In this document: positions 30,881-38,886 of the stretch, in pieces
How positions within the stretch are numbered: the stretch's first letter is position 1
Layout: each line of letters starts with the position of its first letter
From: Vibrio sinus
Lineage (GTDB): Bacteria; Pseudomonadota; Gammaproteobacteria; Enterobacterales; Vibrionaceae
Direction of reading: 5' to 3'
Length of the DNA: 64,000 bases
Assembly (NCBI RefSeq): GCF_023634645.1
Contig: NZ_JAMKMR010000002.1
Location: 1-64,000, forward strand
Program-made: the position numbers and the translations under genes
Notes under the pieces: model-generated
Told to the model about the DNA's origin: nothing
Databases searched by the model: none
Seen by the model: the letters and a program-made list of their open reading frames with translations, nothing else

Positions 30881-31660
30881 TTGGAGCGTTTTAAATCGAT
30901 TCTTAGCAGTAAAACGGTGTGGATTGCCTTGTTGGTATTGGTGTTCATCATTAGCTTGATCGCCCATGTGCCTGCGTCATTGGTGGTGAAATATCTGCCC
31001 TTACCCCCACAGCTCTCCGTATCAGGTGTCAGTGGCACGGTGTGGACAGGCAGCGCGTCCAATGTGCGCTGGCAGCGCACGCCTTTAGGGGAAGTCGATT
31101 GGCAGATTCACTTGGCTCCTTTATTTCTGGCCAACCTCGAAGCGCAAGTGCGCTTTGGACGCGGCAGTGACTTAGGTCTAAGAGGAAAAGGGACCATGGG
31201 CTATCGTTTCAGCGGCCCTTATGCGAAAAATGTCATTGCCTCCATGCCAGCTGAAAAAGTGCTACGGTACGTGAATCCAAACCTACCGGTCACTTTAGGC
31301 GGACAAATGGAGCTGTCATTAAGGCATGTCGATTTTGCGGATACGCAAACGGAAAAAGATATCGGCACCTTGGCGTGGAATGACAGTTATCTTGGCTCGC
31401 CCATTGGTAGCTTAAAGCTTGGCCCTGTCATGGCGGATCTGCAATTTAGCAAAGGTCAGTGGTCGTTAACTGGCAAGCAAAACAATGCTCAAATGAGCAG
31501 TGAGTTTTCTGGGCAGTTTAGCGAGCGCAGTGGATATGACGTGCAGGGTTGGTTTAAACCAGGAGCAGAGTTTCCTACTGATTTGGTCAAACAATTGCAG
31601 TGGTTGGGGAGACCTGATAATCAGGGTCGTTTCCATTTCAATCAAGCCGGAAGAATCTAG
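30881..31660 (+). CDS. epsN: Type II secretion protein N
   Basis: Predicted 259-residue inner-membrane protein with one N-terminal helix (about 11-30) and a periplasmic domain. It is the last gene of the operon. GspN is present in only some type II systems and its task is unsettled. The start is a TTG one base after the epsM stop, with GAGG ahead of it; no better start is seen. A strong hairpin follows the gene. Confidence 0.9.
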   Translation: MERFKSILSSKTVWIALLVLVFIISLIAHVPASLVVKYLPLPPQLSVSGVSGTVWTGSASNVRWQRTPLGEVDWQIHLAPLFLANLEAQVRFGRGSDLGLRGKGTMGYRFSGPYAKNVIASMPAEKVLRYVNPNLPVTLGGQMELSLRHVDFADTQTEKDIGTLAWNDSYLGSPIGSLKLGPVMADLQFSKGQWSLTGKQNNAQMSSEFSGQFSERSGYDVQGWFKPGAEFPTDLVKQLQWLGRPDNQGRFHFNQAGRI

Positions 31661-31695
31661 TTTACTGATAAGCTCAATATAATTTTACTCGATAA

Positions 31696-31722
31696 TAAGG
31701 GGCTAACCCAATGGGTTAGTCC
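31696..31722. terminator. Bidirectional terminator, epsN / cysQ
   Basis: Stem AAGGGGCTAACCCA / TGGGTTAGTCCTTT (two mismatches, 1-nt loop) between two convergent genes, with T-rich DNA on the plus-strand side. Confidence 0.8.
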
Positions 31723-31729
31723 TTTACTT

Positions 31730-32557
31730 TTAATCCTTTACTTTTAGTACTTGATCCCAAGGTAAGCCTTCATCACCAATCACTATAAAGTTCGGGTTTT
31801 CAAAACTCTCCCTCTCATTGTAAGAAAGAGGCTCAAGCTGAGTGCTGAGTATCCGGCCGCCAGCTTCTTCGACAATGCACTGCGTAGCGGCGGTATCCCA
31901 CTCGCCTGTCGGGCCTATACGCAAGTAACAATCCACCGCGCCTTCTGCCACTAGACACGCTTTGAGTGCGGCTGAGCCAAGTGGTACCAAGTCATAATCC
32001 CATGAAGTGCTCATTCGGCTGGTAATGCGATTAATGTCTTGTCGGCGACTAATGGCAATAGAAATCGAAGAAGTGCTTTCTTCATGTGTTAACGTGTTGA
32101 TGCGGATGCTGTTATCTATATCTGGGATCTTCCAGGCCCCTTTTCCTTTATGAGCGTAGTATGTCACGCCAGACACAGGCCCATAGACCACGCCCATGAT
32201 TGGGTGGTTGTTTTCCACTAACGCGATGATGGTGGCAAAATCACCACTACGGGCAATAAACTCTTGGGTGCCGTCTAGTGGGTCAACTAGCCAGTATCTA
32301 TCCCATTGGCAGCGCTCTTCATAGCCGATATCGGCTGCTTCTTCGGACAATATTGGAATATCTGGTGTCAGCTCGGCAAGTTGTTTACTGATCAGCTTAT
32401 GCGCGGCAATATCGGCGCTGGTCACGGGCGTTTGGTCGCTTTTGGTGTAGGCTTGGTACTGTTTATTTTCGTAAATGTCGAGAATCAGTTGGCCAGCCGA
32501 GCGCGCGATTTCGATAATCGAAGGCAAGAGATGGGACAAATCCGATGTGGCAGGCAT
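31730..32557 (-). CDS. cysQ: 3'(2'),5'-bisphosphate nucleotidase
   Basis: Predicted 275-residue magnesium-dependent phosphatase of the inositol monophosphatase fold, which hydrolyses 3'-phosphoadenosine 5'-phosphate left over from sulfate assimilation. The two family signatures are present: WLVDPLDGTQEF and GEWDTAATQCIVEEAGG, plus the glutamate in LSEEAAD. It lies 21 nt behind nudE in the same direction; this pairing of two phosphate-cleaving housekeeping enzymes is also found in relatives. Confidence 0.95.
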   Translation of the reverse strand: MPATSDLSHLLPSIIEIARSAGQLILDIYENKQYQAYTKSDQTPVTSADIAAHKLISKQLAELTPDIPILSEEAADIGYEERCQWDRYWLVDPLDGTQEFIARSGDFATIIALVENNHPIMGVVYGPVSGVTYYAHKGKGAWKIPDIDNSIRINTLTHEESTSSISIAISRRQDINRITSRMSTSWDYDLVPLGSAALKACLVAEGAVDCYLRIGPTGEWDTAATQCIVEEAGGRILSTQLEPLSYNERESFENPNFIVIGDEGLPWDQVLKVKD

Positions 32558-32578
32558 ATGGGCTCCTAACGCCTAAAT

Positions 32579-33130
32579 TTATGATAATTTAAGATGCTTA
32601 AGCGTAAGCATTAATGCGGTGATCGAGCGTGCTTCACAAAAATCGAGATGTGATAATAATTCTTCTGCTTGTGATAAAGGCCAGCGTACGACGTCTAACG
32701 GCTCAGGCTCATCACCTTCTAATGTCTCTGAGTATAGATCCTGTGCGACAAAAAGAGTCATTTTACTGGAAAAATATGATGGGGCGACCACGACCTCTTT
32801 GAGAGCCATGAGTCTCTTGGCGCCAAAACCAATCTCTTCTTTTAGTTCACGATTGGCGGCCTGCTCTGCCGTTTCACCTAAATCAACCAAGCCTTTTGGA
32901 AATCCCAACTCATAATCTTCTGTTCCTGCGGCATACTCTCTGATCAACAACAATTCACCTTTATCAGTGACAGGCACCATCATGACACCGCTGCGACCGC
33001 TGGGTTTGAGCCGTTCGTAGGTTCTTTCAACACCGTTGCTGAAGCGTAAATCGAGAGACTCAATAGTAAACAATCTTGATTGGGCGACAGACTTTTTGCA
33101 TAAAATTACAGGTGGAGTTCGTTTACTCAC
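32579..33130 (-). CDS. nudE: ADP-sugar/NADH Nudix hydrolase NudE
   Basis: Predicted 183-residue Nudix enzyme acting on ADP-ribose, Ap3A and NADH. The Nudix box is complete: GFPKGLVDLGETAEQ followed by ANRELKEEIGF, matching G-x5-E-x7-REUxEExGU. The N-terminal beta domain, as in NudE, precedes it. First gene of a nudE-cysQ pair. Confidence 0.94.
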   Translation of the reverse strand: MSKRTPPVILCKKSVAQSRLFTIESLDLRFSNGVERTYERLKPSGRSGVMMVPVTDKGELLLIREYAAGTEDYELGFPKGLVDLGETAEQAANRELKEEIGFGAKRLMALKEVVVAPSYFSSKMTLFVAQDLYSETLEGDEPEPLDVVRWPLSQAEELLSHLDFCEARSITALMLTLKHLKLS

Positions 33131-33225
33131 AGTACTCTCTCCTTAGCTGAATCAGTGAGTATAACTATATGAGAAAACGGGTGTGATTGAAAAGCAATAG
33201 ATGGGGTGTTTATTGCCTTGAAGAT

Positions 33226-33260
33226 AAAATTAAAGCCAGAGTGTGTTTGCTCTGGCTTCG
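33226..33260 (-). terminator. Rho-independent terminator of nfuA
   Basis: Minus strand AAGCCAGAG / CTCTGGCTT with an 8-nt loop and a downstream AATTTTA tract, about 55 nt after the nfuA stop. Confidence 0.8.
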
Positions 33261-33313
33261 ATTGTTCACCGATTAAGTGTCGCTGCAGTTGCTACAACGG
33301 CCTCAATAAAAGG

Positions 33314-33901
33314 TTAGTAGTAAGAGTGCTCACCACGGTCGTGTTCGGTTGCATCGCGCACGGCAGACAGTTCACCTTCAAACATGTCAAGTAGCTGCTT
33401 TTCAATGCCTTCTTTTAAGGTCACATCTACCATTGAACAGCCATTACAACCGCCACCAAATGCGACGATGGCCACGCCATCTTCGGTGACTTCAACGACA
33501 TTGACATGGCCTCCATGGCTGGCAAGTTGAGGGTTGACTTGAGTTTGAATCACGTATTCAACACGCTCGATCAATGGTGCGTCATCAGCCACCTTGCGCA
33601 TTTTTGCGTTTGGTGCTTTTAAGGTAAGTTGAGAGCCCATTTTGTCGCTGACGTAGTCAATCTCGGCATCTTCTAAGAATGGTAAGCTTAGTTCGTCAAC
33701 ATACGCAGAAAAACCAGCAAACTTTAGCTCAGTATCAGAGCCTTCAACCGCTTCGACTGGGCAGTAAGATACGCCACATTCTGCACTTTGAGTTCCCGGA
33801 TTAACCACAAACACACGAATATTAGTGCCTTCAGGTTGTTGCTCTAAAAGGTTCACAAAATGGCTTTGCGCAGCTTCAGTAATGGTAATAGAATCGGACA
33901 C
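33314..33901 (-). CDS. nfuA: Fe-S cluster carrier NfuA
   Basis: Predicted 195-residue iron-sulfur carrier that delivers 4Fe-4S clusters to client enzymes, notably under oxidative stress. The C-terminal Nfu domain holds GGGCNGCSM, the C-x2-C cluster ligand. The N-terminal half is a degenerate A-type domain ([12 protein letters not shown]), as usual. It lies about 70 nt downstream of the comF-like gene, in the same direction. Confidence 0.96.
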   Translation of the reverse strand: MSDSITITEAAQSHFVNLLEQQPEGTNIRVFVVNPGTQSAECGVSYCPVEAVEGSDTELKFAGFSAYVDELSLPFLEDAEIDYVSDKMGSQLTLKAPNAKMRKVADDAPLIERVEYVIQTQVNPQLASHGGHVNVVEVTEDGVAIVAFGGGCNGCSMVDVTLKEGIEKQLLDMFEGELSAVRDATEHDRGEHSYY

Positions 33902-33972
33902 AATGAATACCTGACTAATTTTGTAAGTTATTAGCGCCTATTCTACTCTTGTCGTGCGAGAGATCTAGTTTT

Positions 33973-34674
33973 TTAGTCCGTTTGGTCTGATGTTCGGCAA
34001 ATACAGTATACATCTACCTGCCTTACATTCTGTTTTATAAGTAGTTTCACTAATTGGTTTACGGTCTCACCTGTTGTGACGACATCATCCACGATGGCAA
34101 TGTGCTTTCCTTTTGGAGGGTGATTAAGGCGAAAAGCCTGCTGAACGTTGCGCTTTCTTTGTGTCTTACTGAGCCTTTGTTGTTTGGAGGTGGGTTTAAC
34201 CCGGGTAAACAATTTTCTCTCTAGTGGCACGTCAAGCAAGGAGCTTAACTGTCTCGCCAATAACTCACTTTGATTGAACCCTCTAACTAATTGCCTTCGC
34301 CAGTGCAGCGGCACGTAAGTGATGGTGTCTGGTCGATGGTCAATTCTCGTTGCGAGTAGTTGAGCGAGGCTGGATGCGTGCCAAAACTGTTTGCCATGTT
34401 TTAGTTTGTGTAGGTATACCGACAGTGGAGGCCGATATTCACTCAAGCAGTACAGTTGATGCCAAAGCGGAGGGTTGGAAAGGCATGTGCCACAATGCGC
34501 CATTGGGGTTTGGGTCGTTAGCCCGCAGCGAGCACATTGACAGCGCTCAACTAGCCTTTGATAGCAAATCTGGCACCAGCAAGTTTGGGTTAGATTGGGT
34601 ATATTCAGTCGGCATAAGCTGCACTGTGTAGGAAGAGTGAGGTGCATGCATTCTCGTAGCCATTGATATAACAT
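33973..34674 (-). CDS. ComF family phosphoribosyltransferase-like protein
   Basis: Predicted 233-residue ComF/GntX-type protein. The N-terminal part has a zinc-finger-like set of cysteines (CSLCRL, CWCQIC, CQCARC, HCGTC) and the C-terminal part has the PRTase motif IAIVDDVVTTGET. Relatives assist DNA uptake or phosphonate/gluconate growth, but the function is not settled. The ATG at 34674 gives the family N terminus; no strong ribosome-binding site is seen, and the frame is open further up to a TTG inside the divergent bioH gene. It is divergent from bioH, as in many gammaproteobacteria. Confidence 0.85.
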   Translation of the reverse strand: MLYQWLRECMHLTLPTQCSLCRLNIPNLTQTCWCQICYQRLVERCQCARCGLTTQTPMAHCGTCLSNPPLWHQLYCLSEYRPPLSVYLHKLKHGKQFWHASSLAQLLATRIDHRPDTITYVPLHWRRQLVRGFNQSELLARQLSSLLDVPLERKLFTRVKPTSKQQRLSKTQRKRNVQQAFRLNHPPKGKHIAIVDDVVTTGETVNQLVKLLIKQNVRQVDVYCICRTSDQTD

Positions 34675-34737
34675 AGCGCAAATTTGAAGACACTGAATGT
34701 ATTTCGTCAGTATGACGAATTCAAGTTCAGGTAGGGG

Positions 34738-35529
34738 ATGGAAATAGTGGTAGAGAGTGTGAGCGCGCAATCAAGTTTGCATTGGCAATCTATGGGCGAA
34801 GGTAAAGATATTGTTTTGCTACATGGCTGGGGCATGAATGGTGCAGTGTGGCAACAAACCGCAGATCAGCTCAGTCAGTCGTTTCGTGTACATGTGGTCG
34901 ATTTGCCAGGTTATGGACACAGTCAAGCCCTTACTGCTTTAGATTTGGATTCTATTAGCAAGTTGCTGCTTAATCAAGCACCAGCCAAAGCCATTTGGCT
35001 CGGTTGGTCATTAGGTGGTCTTATTGCCTCTCATGTTGCGATTCATCATGCGTCGCGAGTAGAAAAGCTGATTACCGTTGCAAGCTCACCTAAGTTTTCT
35101 GCGCAGAAGCCATGGCGAGGTATCGCGCCTAAGGTGTTGCAAGATTTCACTCAGCAATTGCTGGACAATTTCTCTGTCACTGTTGAGCGGTTTATGGCAC
35201 TGCAAGCCATGGGTAGCCCAACTGCTAAATTGGACTTAAAGCAGCTTAAGAAAGCGGTGCTTTCGCGTCCAGAGCCTGATGAAAAAGTGTTGTTGTCGGG
35301 CTTAGGTTTACTTGCTGATGTGGATCAAAGAGAGCAACTAAAAAGCCTAACCGTACCAATGCTCAGGCTATATGGCCGCTTGGATGGACTGGTTCCGGTT
35401 AAAGTGGCTCATGATATGGATGAGTTACTGCCGAGCACCCAACAGCATATTTTTAGTCAATCCTCCCATGCACCATTTATGACTGAACTAGAAGAGTTCT
35501 GTGAGTGTGTGCAGCGCTTTGCGTTGTAG
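34738..35529 (+). CDS. bioH: Pimeloyl-ACP methyl ester esterase
   Basis: Predicted alpha/beta hydrolase that removes the methyl group from pimeloyl-ACP methyl ester, releasing pimeloyl-ACP for biotin synthesis. The oxyanion/nucleophile motifs are VLLHGWGMNG and LGWSLGG (catalytic Ser), with later YGRLDGLVP (Asp) and SQSSHAPF (His). The ATG at 34738 gives 263 residues and has AGGTAGGGG in front. A GTG at 34759 would give an N terminus closer to the family (beginning before SSLHWQS) and remains possible. Confidence 0.93.
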   Translation: MEIVVESVSAQSSLHWQSMGEGKDIVLLHGWGMNGAVWQQTADQLSQSFRVHVVDLPGYGHSQALTALDLDSISKLLLNQAPAKAIWLGWSLGGLIASHVAIHHASRVEKLITVASSPKFSAQKPWRGIAPKVLQDFTQQLLDNFSVTVERFMALQAMGSPTAKLDLKQLKKAVLSRPEPDEKVLLSGLGLLADVDQREQLKSLTVPMLRLYGRLDGLVPVKVAHDMDELLPSTQQHIFSQSSHAPFMTELEEFCECVQRFAL

Positions 35530-35669
35530 AAAGGGGGGGGCAACTTACAAAACCACTCGCCAAACAATGACTCAAGCTTTTCTCAATATTGCCGATAAAG
35601 GCTTAACCTGATGGTGATTTAGCGCAAATGCACTATTGGGCTGTGGGCGATGCTGAGGAGGTTTCAGTT

Positions 35670-36143
35670 ATGATCGTATCACCAGCGAACGTTGGTGTGC
35701 CACTTATCGCCCCATCAGTAAACGTGCAGACGGAACAGGTTGCGCATGACAATAAGTCACGTGAACCAATAGTGCCGACGGTTGAATTGGTCAAGACCAA
35801 TGCTGAAAGAAAAGTCAAAGGTGATGATAAGCAGCGAAATCGCCCATCATGGGACCCTTCAGAGCATCCAAGTTATGAAATGGAGAATCCCCCAGATGAA
35901 GATGCGAGCGCTGAAGATGAAGAGAGTCGAGATCATCTCGAAAAACTGTTCAGCTTGCTGTCGCTTGAGACATATAGTCAGCATCAAGGGAAGGGCTATA
36001 CGATGCGATTTAGGCTGCCAAAGCGCGTGATTGATGCAGCGATAACAGAAGGGCGAATGGCTTGTCGGCGCACGGTGATCAAATATCACTACGGGCAAGC
36101 GGTTGTACCTAACACACCTTCTGACGTAATAGCAGTGTTATAA
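35670..36143 (+). CDS. Conserved-looking acidic, partly disordered protein of unknown function
   Basis: Predicted 157-residue protein without a signal or membrane segment. Residues 1-70 are low complexity and probably disordered (rich in V, P, T, K, N, R). Residues 72-100 are strongly acidic (EDEESRDHLEK). A short folded-looking C-terminal part follows (about 105-157, MRFRLPKRVIDAAITEGRMACRR in pieces). I do not recognise a function. The ATG at 35670 is chosen over one at 35628 because GAGGAGG lies 8-9 nt upstream. It is between bioH and the terminator shared with tex. Confidence 0.75.
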   Translation: MIVSPANVGVPLIAPSVNVQTEQVAHDNKSREPIVPTVELVKTNAERKVKGDDKQRNRPSWDPSEHPSYEMENPPDEDASAEDEESRDHLEKLFSLLSLETYSQHQGKGYTMRFRLPKRVIDAAITEGRMACRRTVIKYHYGQAVVPNTPSDVIAVL

Positions 36144-36171
36144 CGCTTGCGTTGTAATCATTGCACCAGCC

Positions 36172-36203
36172 AATACCCACTTACCTAGGTAAGTGGGTAT
36201 TTC
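36172..36203. terminator. Bidirectional terminator, small protein / tex
   Basis: A perfect palindrome with arms AATACCCACTTACC / GGTAAGTGGGTATT, flanked by a T tract on the plus strand, lies between convergent stop codons. Confidence 0.88.
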
Positions 36204-36211
36204 TTTTTACA

Positions 36212-38518
36212 TTAGCTATTTTTTGCTTTAGCAAACGCTTGTGCAAAGGCACCACCCATTGCGCTGTTTTGTGGCGCGTCGGCTTTTTTGCGCTGATGGT
36301 TAGATGAGCGTTGGTTTGATGCACGCGGCGCATTGCCTTGTCCTGGCTGATCGTCTAGTCGCATGGATAGGCCAATACGCTTACGTTTGATATCCACTTC
36401 CATGACTTTGACTTTGACGATATCACCAGCCTTAACCACTTCTCGTGGATCGGAGACAAACTTGTTGGTCAGGGCGGAAATATGCACCAGCCCGTCTTGG
36501 TGGACGCCAATATCAACAAATGCGCCAAAATTGGCCACATTGGAGACCACACCTTCTAGCACCATGCCAGGTTCTAGGTCGGAGATTTCATTGACTCCAT
36601 CAGCAAAGGTTGCGGTCTGAAATTCTGGACGTGGATCTCGGCCGGGTTTATCCAACTCTTTGATGATGTCTCTGACGGTCGGTAAACCGAAGTTCTCATC
36701 GATATAATCAGAAGGGTGCAGCTTTTGTAGAAAATCACTATTGCCAACGAGCTCTTTGACGGCTTTGTGATTTTTCTCAGCGATATTTTTCACTAAGGAA
36801 TAGGCCTCAGGGTGAACCGCTGAGCTGTCTAATGGGTTTTTGGCATTTAATATGCGCAGAAATCCCGCACATTGCTCGAAGGCTTTTGGCCCAAGGCGTG
36901 CGACTTTTTTTAAAGTGGTGCGTGACTCGAAGCGGCCATTCTCATTTCGATAATCGACGATATTATTAGCGATAGTGCTGCTAAGCCCTGCCACTCTTGC
37001 CAGTAGAGCGGGAGAGGCGGTATTCACATCCACACCAACAGCGTTAACGCAGTCTTCTACTACGGCATCAAGTTGCTTCGATAGCAAAGACTGACTGACA
37101 TCATGTTGATATTGGCCGACACCGATGGATCTCGGGTCGATTTTGACAAGCTCTGCTAGTGGATCTTGTAGTCGCCTTGCAATGGACACAGCGCCGCGCA
37201 GAGACACGTCCATGTTGGGGAATTCTTTAGCGGCTAGCTCAGACGCTGAGTAGACAGACGCCCCCGCTTCGCTGACCATGATCTTCTGCACGTTTAACTT
37301 GCCGCGCTTAATGATCTCTGCCACAAAAGCGTCGGTTTCCCGTGACGCCGTACCATTGCCAATTGCAACGAGATCAACCTGGTATTTTTTGATCAGCCCT
37401 TCAACGACATGCGCCGATTTCTCGTATTGGTTTTGCGGTGGATGCGGATAAATGGTTTCTGTGGTCAGTACCTTTCCTGTGGCATCGACGACGGCGATCT
37501 TTGAGCCAGTTCTTAAGCCAGGATCTAAGCCAAGTGTTGCGCGCGGTCCAGCAGGCGCTGCCATCAATAAATCTTTCAAGTTGGTGGCAAAGACGTTAAT
37601 TGCTTCAATTTCGGCGCGCTCTTTCAGTGTGCTCATGAGTTCAGTTTCCATGTGCATGGAGAGTTTGACTTTCCATGCCCAGCTAACCACTTGCTTGCGC
37701 CAAGGATCGGCAGGTGCTTGGCTTAAATGAATGCCATAGTGCTGATAAATGAGGCTTTCACAAAATGATTCTTTCGCGGCGGCTGGTTGGTCTGGATCCG
37801 CATTCATGGATAAAGTGAGCACACCTTCATTACGGCCACGCAGCATAGCAAGTGCGCGGTGGGAAGGCACTTTGCTTAATGGCTCGTCATGTTCGAAATA
37901 ATCTTTGAACTTCTCTCCGCTTGATTGCTGACCGTCTACCACCCGCGAAGAGAGCAACGCGTTTTTATTCAGGTGTTGGCGCAGTTTGCCAAGTAGCTCG
38001 GCATCTTCAGCGATACGTTCCATAATGATGGCCCGAGCGCCATCCAGCGCTTGTTTGCTATCTTGAATTCCTTTATCTGCATTGAGATAGTTTGGCGCTT
38101 CGTGTTCCGGTTCGGTTTGCGGTTGTAACCACAAGGTATCGGCTAATGGCTCTAAGCCCGCTTCAATGGCGATTTGCCCTTTGGTTCTTCTTTTCGGTTT
38201 GAACGGCAGATACAAGTCTTCTAGGCGAGTTTTGGTATCGGCCTTAGCCAGTTGCTGTGCCAGTTCATCAGTGAGTTTTCCTTGCTCGCTTATCGACTTT
38301 AGGATGGTTTCCCTACGGTCATTTAACTCACGCAAGTAAGTCAGGCGGCTGTCCAAAGTACGTAATTGGGTATCATCCAATCCCCCAGTCACCTCTTTAC
38401 GATAGCGTGCAATAAATGGCACCGTATTTCCGTCGTCAATTAAGGTGACGGCGGCTGAAACTTGGTCTAGACGAACTTGGAGTTCGTTGGCAATTAATTG
38501 GCAGATTGCTTGGCTCAT
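36212..38518 (-). CDS. tex: Tex-like transcription accessory / S1 RNA-binding protein
   Basis: Predicted 768-residue Tex protein, related to eukaryotic Spt6, which binds nucleic acids and modulates transcription and stress tolerance. In order: N-terminal helix-turn-helix-like region, YqgF/RNase H-like domain (around residues 325-450, [16 protein letters not shown]), two helix-hairpin-helix stretches (about 500-560, [15 protein letters not shown]) and a C-terminal S1 domain (about 650-725, [15 protein letters not shown]). The tail after 730 is basic and disordered. Full family length; monocistronic. Confidence 0.95.
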   Translation of the reverse strand: MSQAICQLIANELQVRLDQVSAAVTLIDDGNTVPFIARYRKEVTGGLDDTQLRTLDSRLTYLRELNDRRETILKSISEQGKLTDELAQQLAKADTKTRLEDLYLPFKPKRRTKGQIAIEAGLEPLADTLWLQPQTEPEHEAPNYLNADKGIQDSKQALDGARAIIMERIAEDAELLGKLRQHLNKNALLSSRVVDGQQSSGEKFKDYFEHDEPLSKVPSHRALAMLRGRNEGVLTLSMNADPDQPAAAKESFCESLIYQHYGIHLSQAPADPWRKQVVSWAWKVKLSMHMETELMSTLKERAEIEAINVFATNLKDLLMAAPAGPRATLGLDPGLRTGSKIAVVDATGKVLTTETIYPHPPQNQYEKSAHVVEGLIKKYQVDLVAIGNGTASRETDAFVAEIIKRGKLNVQKIMVSEAGASVYSASELAAKEFPNMDVSLRGAVSIARRLQDPLAELVKIDPRSIGVGQYQHDVSQSLLSKQLDAVVEDCVNAVGVDVNTASPALLARVAGLSSTIANNIVDYRNENGRFESRTTLKKVARLGPKAFEQCAGFLRILNAKNPLDSSAVHPEAYSLVKNIAEKNHKAVKELVGNSDFLQKLHPSDYIDENFGLPTVRDIIKELDKPGRDPRPEFQTATFADGVNEISDLEPGMVLEGVVSNVANFGAFVDIGVHQDGLVHISALTNKFVSDPREVVKAGDIVKVKVMEVDIKRKRIGLSMRLDDQPGQGNAPRASNQRSSNHQRKKADAPQNSAMGGAFAQAFAKAKNS

Positions 38519-38550
38519 CCGGTGAATCTCTTTAGATATTTATGTTTGAA

Positions 38551-38713
38551 TATACCCAAATTACTTCGAGATGCGAGTTTCAGCGAGATAGATAAGGCTT
38601 CAATGCTAGGCAGAGATGTGAGGCATAGTCATTCTACGCCGAATATCTCTAACGACGCAGTGAGGCCTTATCTGCTCGCCCTGAATCCTGCATCTTGAAG
38701 TAGTTTGGGTATA
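38551..38713. repeat. Palindromic repeat element, copy B
   Basis: A 163-nt non-coding element with terminal inverted repeats TATACCCAAATTACTTCGAG and its near complement at the right end. Its reverse complement matches the element at 10171-10434 except for the extra 101 nt there. Inner arms GATAAGGCTTCA / TGAGGCCTTATC show further inverted symmetry. Flanked by the tex start and the retropepsin-like gene; in that 368-nt gap nothing else is recognised. Confidence 0.85.
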
Positions 38714-38886
38714 AAGTTGGGGTGACATAGCGATTTTGCAATTGTTTGATGCTTGAAATGTCAATGTTGCGATGAAAATCGCCACTATATAGCAAGAATT
38801 CCTCGCAAAAGGTTAACAAACTGGATATTCGATATGTTAGTTTGAATGCAGGTAAAGCCGTAATGTAATTAATATGGAAGTGACGA

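Noticed and set aside
35530..35545. G-run after bioH as a phase-variable tract.
   Set aside because: It lies after the stop codon and outside any promoter I can see, so slippage would have no clear effect.
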